A DNA stretch of 64,000 bases from Leisingera aquimarina DSM 24565 (GTDB taxonomy: Bacteria > Pseudomonadota > Alphaproteobacteria > Rhodobacterales > Rhodobacteraceae): contig NZ_AXBE01000014.1 of NCBI RefSeq assembly GCF_000473165.1, positions 62,001 to 126,000 on the forward strand. The letters are read 5' to 3'. Below are positions 61,878 to 64,000 of this stretch, piece after piece; the first letter of the stretch is position 1; each line of letters starts with the position of its first letter. The translations under genes were made by a program, and so were the position numbers. The notes beneath the pieces were generated by a model. That model was given only the letters and a program-made list of their open reading frames with translations. It ran no database searches and was not told the DNA's origin.

Positions 61878-63379
61878 CAGATATGCGAGTAAAACCGCGG
61901 ATAGCCATCGCCGGTTTTCAACACGAAACCAATTGCTTCGGCACTACCATGGCCGGGATGGCGGAGTTCGAGATGGCCGACTCCTGGCCCGCTATGCTGC
62001 ATGGCGACGAAGTGATCGCAGAGACGCGCGGCATGAACCTGCCCGTCGCAGGTTTCGCCAAGGCGGCAGAGGGCGCAGGGATGGTGCTGGTCCCGGTGCA
62101 ATGGTGCTCGGCAGAGCCTTCGGCGCATGTGACCGACGCGGCCTTTGAAACCATCTGCGGCCGGCTGCTGGACGGGCTGCACGCCGCCGGGCCGCTGGAC
62201 GGGGTTTTCCTGGATCTGCATGGGGCAATGGTCACGGAAACATATGCCGACGGCGAGGGCGAGATCCTGCGCCGGGTGCGCGCCCTGGTTGGGGCGGACC
62301 TGCCGATCGTGGTCAGCTTGGACCTGCACGCAAATATCTCGGCGGCGTCGGTCGATCTGGCCTCCTACATCGCGATTTTCCGCACCTATCCGCATCTAGA
62401 CATGGCAGAAACCGGCGCACGCTGCGTGCCGGTGCTGCAGAACCTGCTGGCGGGTAAAGTGCTGCACAAGGCGTTCCGGCAGATGGAGTACCTGATCCCG
62501 CTGCATGCGCAATACACCGGCGCAACACCCGGGAAGCAGCTTTATGCAGCACTGCCGCACCTGGAGCAGGGCGGGGTTCTTGCGGATATCGCACTGGGGT
62601 TCACTGCGGCGGATTTCCTGGACACACGGCCGTCTTGCGTTGCCTATGGCCCAACAGCTGCGGCGGCAGTACAGGCGGCTGACCGTATTGCGGCGCTGTT
62701 TGCCGAACTGGAATCACAATCGGAACACCCGATGCTGACGCCGCAGCAGGCCGCCGCAATTGCCTGCCAGCCACGTTCGGGCAAGCTGGTGGTGCTGGCG
62801 GATGTGCAGGACAATCCGGGTGCCGGCGGCACCTCGGACACCACAGGTCTGCTGGCGGCATTGGCAGGCGCGGGTGCGCAAGGCGTGCTGATGGGCCTGT
62901 TTCATGACCCGCAAACAGCAGCGGCGGCGCATGAGGCCGGGCGAGGGGGTATCTTCCGCGCAGCCCTTGGCGGGCGGTCAGGCACGTCCGGAGACCAGCC
63001 GTTTGAGGCAGAGTTTCAAGTGGTGGCGCTTGGCGATGGCATGTGCCGTTACTCCGGCGAGATGTATGGCGGCGGGGTCGCTACGCTGGGCCTGACCGCC
63101 GCGCTGCGGCTGCATGGGGTCGAGGCGGATATCACCCTGGTGGTGACCAGCATCCGCAACCAATGCCTGGATCTGGCGCATTTCACCCATATCGGACTGC
63201 AGCCGGAGGGTTTCCGCACCATCTGCGTCAAAAGCACCGCCCATTTCCGCGCCGATTTCGAGCCGGTGTCGAGTGCGGTCTATCCGGTGGCGGCGCCAGG
63301 TGTGTTTCCCTGCGATCTGGGTTCGTTTCCCTACAAAAACCTGCATCCAGACGTAAAAGCCGCCCCTGCAAAAGCCTGA
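61874..63379 (+). CDS. M81-family (MlrC/microcystinase C-like) protein, 501 aa
   Basis: This protein has the two-domain MlrC plan: an N-terminal DUF1485-type domain opening IAIAGFQHETNCF and containing FLDLHGAM and SLDLHANIS (metal-ligand candidates), and a C-terminal MlrC_C domain with DVQDNPGAGGTSDTTGLL. MlrC itself is a metallopeptidase that completes breakdown of linearised microcystin; most bacterial members have unknown substrates. The ATG 61874 overlaps the amidohydrolase stop. It is the last gene of the peptide-use operon. Confidence 0.9.
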   Translation: MTDMRVKPRIAIAGFQHETNCFGTTMAGMAEFEMADSWPAMLHGDEVIAETRGMNLPVAGFAKAAEGAGMVLVPVQWCSAEPSAHVTDAAFETICGRLLDGLHAAGPLDGVFLDLHGAMVTETYADGEGEILRRVRALVGADLPIVVSLDLHANISAASVDLASYIAIFRTYPHLDMAETGARCVPVLQNLLAGKVLHKAFRQMEYLIPLHAQYTGATPGKQLYAALPHLEQGGVLADIALGFTAADFLDTRPSCVAYGPTAAAAVQAADRIAALFAELESQSEHPMLTPQQAAAIACQPRSGKLVVLADVQDNPGAGGTSDTTGLLAALAGAGAQGVLMGLFHDPQTAAAAHEAGRGGIFRAALGGRSGTSGDQPFEAEFQVVALGDGMCRYSGEMYGGGVATLGLTAALRLHGVEADITLVVTSIRNQCLDLAHFTHIGLQPEGFRTICVKSTAHFRADFEPVSSAVYPVAAPGVFPCDLGSFPYKNLHPDVKAAPAKA

Positions 63380-63402
63380 GGCTTGTTGCACGGGCGGAGT
63401 TT

Positions 63403-63427
63403 GCAAGCGGCCATAAACACCGCTTGC
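63403..63427. terminator. Hairpin between convergent genes
   Basis: Perfect 8-bp arms GCAAGCGG and CCGCTTGC with a 9-base loop lie between the M81 and universal-stress-protein stops, 56 bases apart. No T-tract follows on either strand, so termination strength is uncertain. Confidence 0.4.
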
Positions 63428-63435
63428 GGGGAGGA

Positions 63436-63939
63436 TCAGTCGTCGTCTTCGCCGTTCTGGTAAGGCACCACCAGCGTCGGGATCTGCGAGCGGCGCAGCA
63501 CCCGCTTGGCCACGGTGCCCAGGAACGTGTGCGAGAACCCGTGGTCATGGGCGCCCAGCACAATCAGATCGCAGCCCAGCTCAACCGAGCGGCGCAGGAT
63601 CACCTCTGCCGGATGGCCGTCGGTCACCTCAACCGAGGTGACCTGTTCGCGGATCTTGGCATCATCGCCCTCCAATGCTGCCCAGAACCGGGCCTGCCGC
63701 TCGGCCAGGACCTTCTTCACCATCTCATGCCGCCGTTTGGCCGCAGATTTGCGGGTCTCGTCGTTCAGCACGAACATCTCGAAGGTGATCCTGGCATCAT
63801 CCGAGATCGGCTCATTCACGTGCAGCACGTGGATTTCCGCCCCCGTCGCCTGCGCCAGGCTGGCCGCATGGCGCAACGCATAAGGCGAGTTCTGCGACAG
63901 ATCGGTGGCAAACAGGATGTTGGTGATCATCGGTTTCAT
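63436..63939 (-). CDS. Universal stress protein (TeaD-like context)
   Basis: This 167-aa UspA-fold protein starts TNILFATDLSQNSPYALRHAASLA and has the nucleotide-loop region LIVLGAHDHGFSHTFLGTVAKRVLR. Compared with the usual G-x2-G-x9-G-S/T motif it has Asp at the second Gly and is one residue shorter, so ATP binding may differ. ATG 63939 follows AAAGGG at good spacing; a TTG nine codons upstream is a weaker start. It stands 16 bases behind what looks like a TRAP large permease, as teaD does behind the ectoine transporter in Halomonas. Confidence 0.9.
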   Translation of the reverse strand: MKPMITNILFATDLSQNSPYALRHAASLAQATGAEIHVLHVNEPISDDARITFEMFVLNDETRKSAAKRRHEMVKKVLAERQARFWAALEGDDAKIREQVTSVEVTDGHPAEVILRRSVELGCDLIVLGAHDHGFSHTFLGTVAKRVLRRSQIPTLVVPYQNGEDDD

Positions 63940-63955
63940 ATCAGACCCTTTCACA

Positions 63956-64000
63956 TCAATAGCCAAACAGCCGCGGCAGCCACAGCGAGATTTCCGGGAA
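63956..64000 (-). CDS. 3' end of a gene, probably TRAP transporter large permease (DctM)
   Basis: Only the last 14 codons lie in the window, ending FPEISLWLPRLFGY before TGA. This matches the aromatic, Leu/Pro-rich ending common in DctM-type permeases. The universal stress protein 16 bases downstream fits a TRAP operon of the tea type. The assignment rests on a very short peptide. Confidence 0.5.
   Translation of the reverse strand, partial: FPEISLWLPRLFGY

Noticed and set aside
1-64000. CRISPR arrays, tRNA/rRNA genes, insertion sequences, prophage or integrase genes
   Set aside because: No regularly spaced repeats, cloverleaf sequences, transposase, integrase or phage-type products were found; intergenic gaps are short and accounted for.

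Overview
The window looks like a chromosomal segment of a marine Roseobacter-group alphaproteobacterium (Rhodobacteraceae; Leisingera/Phaeobacter/Ruegeria-like). This is inferred from the high GC content (low-to-mid 60s %), a complete Na+-NQR operon, TAXI-type TRAP transport, a dimethylglycine-dehydrogenase-like enzyme, many LysR regulators next to short catabolic operons, and alphaproteobacterial gene style (ATGA/GTGA overlaps). No rRNA, tRNA, CRISPR array, insertion sequence or phage gene was recognised. Nearly all the DNA is coding.

Layout. 1-3290: tail of an aldehyde dehydrogenase, a small helical protein, a medium-chain dehydrogenase and an enolase-superfamily enzyme resembling cis-3-hydroxy-L-proline dehydratase, closed by a terminator. 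3695-9606: nqrABCDEF with terminator. 9680-11701: a divergent YceI/MarR pair, a CBS-domain protein and a 62-aa membrane protein, which separate the nqr operon from its maturation genes apbE and nqrM (11778-13087). 13147-16383: an orphan outer-membrane efflux lipoprotein and an aldehyde dehydrogenase. 16646-22210: four overlapping genes (hydantoinase A and B, PLP aminotransferase, Asp/Glu/hydantoin racemase). 22282-26298: an MttB-like methyltransferase and an MmgE/PrpD protein, with a divergent LysR gene. 26345-26985: a MazE-like/Doc toxin-antitoxin pair with a palindromic operator. 27045-29462: a dimethylglycine/sarcosine-dehydrogenase-type flavoprotein. 29638-30054: an AT-richer orphan gene. 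30124-37969: a minus-strand operon of TAXI binding protein, fused TRAP permease, D-amino-acid-dehydrogenase-like flavoprotein, racemase and class V aminotransferase, with a divergent LysR.

38247-49920: a ThDP enzyme, a Cys/Met-type PLP enzyme, a sulfotransferase plus a cysteine-less racemase homologue, two tail-to-tail LysR genes, a GMC oxidoreductase coupled to a second enolase-superfamily enzyme, an agmatinase-family ureohydrolase and a LuxR-type regulator. 50282-51076: an inositol-phosphatase-family enzyme. 51140-63379: an XRE regulator divergent from a nine-gene run (CocE-type hydrolase, five-component peptide ABC transporter, SDR, YtcJ-type amidohydrolase, MlrC-type M81 protein). 63436-64000: a universal stress protein behind the last codons of what looks like a TRAP large permease, as in tea-type loci.

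Together the region is a catabolic archipelago for amino-acid-like and N-substituted compounds (hydroxyproline-type acids, hydantoin-like rings, methylated amines, D-amino acids, peptides or amides). Each module has its own regulator, and the Na+-pumping respiratory enzyme sits beside them. Substrates are inferred from families and context; none can be proven from sequence alone. The most system-like candidates are the CocE-Dpp-SDR-amidohydrolase-M81 operon, the TRAP/D-amino-acid operon, the hydantoinase-aminotransferase-racemase cassette and the MttB/MmgE pair that has no visible corrinoid partner.
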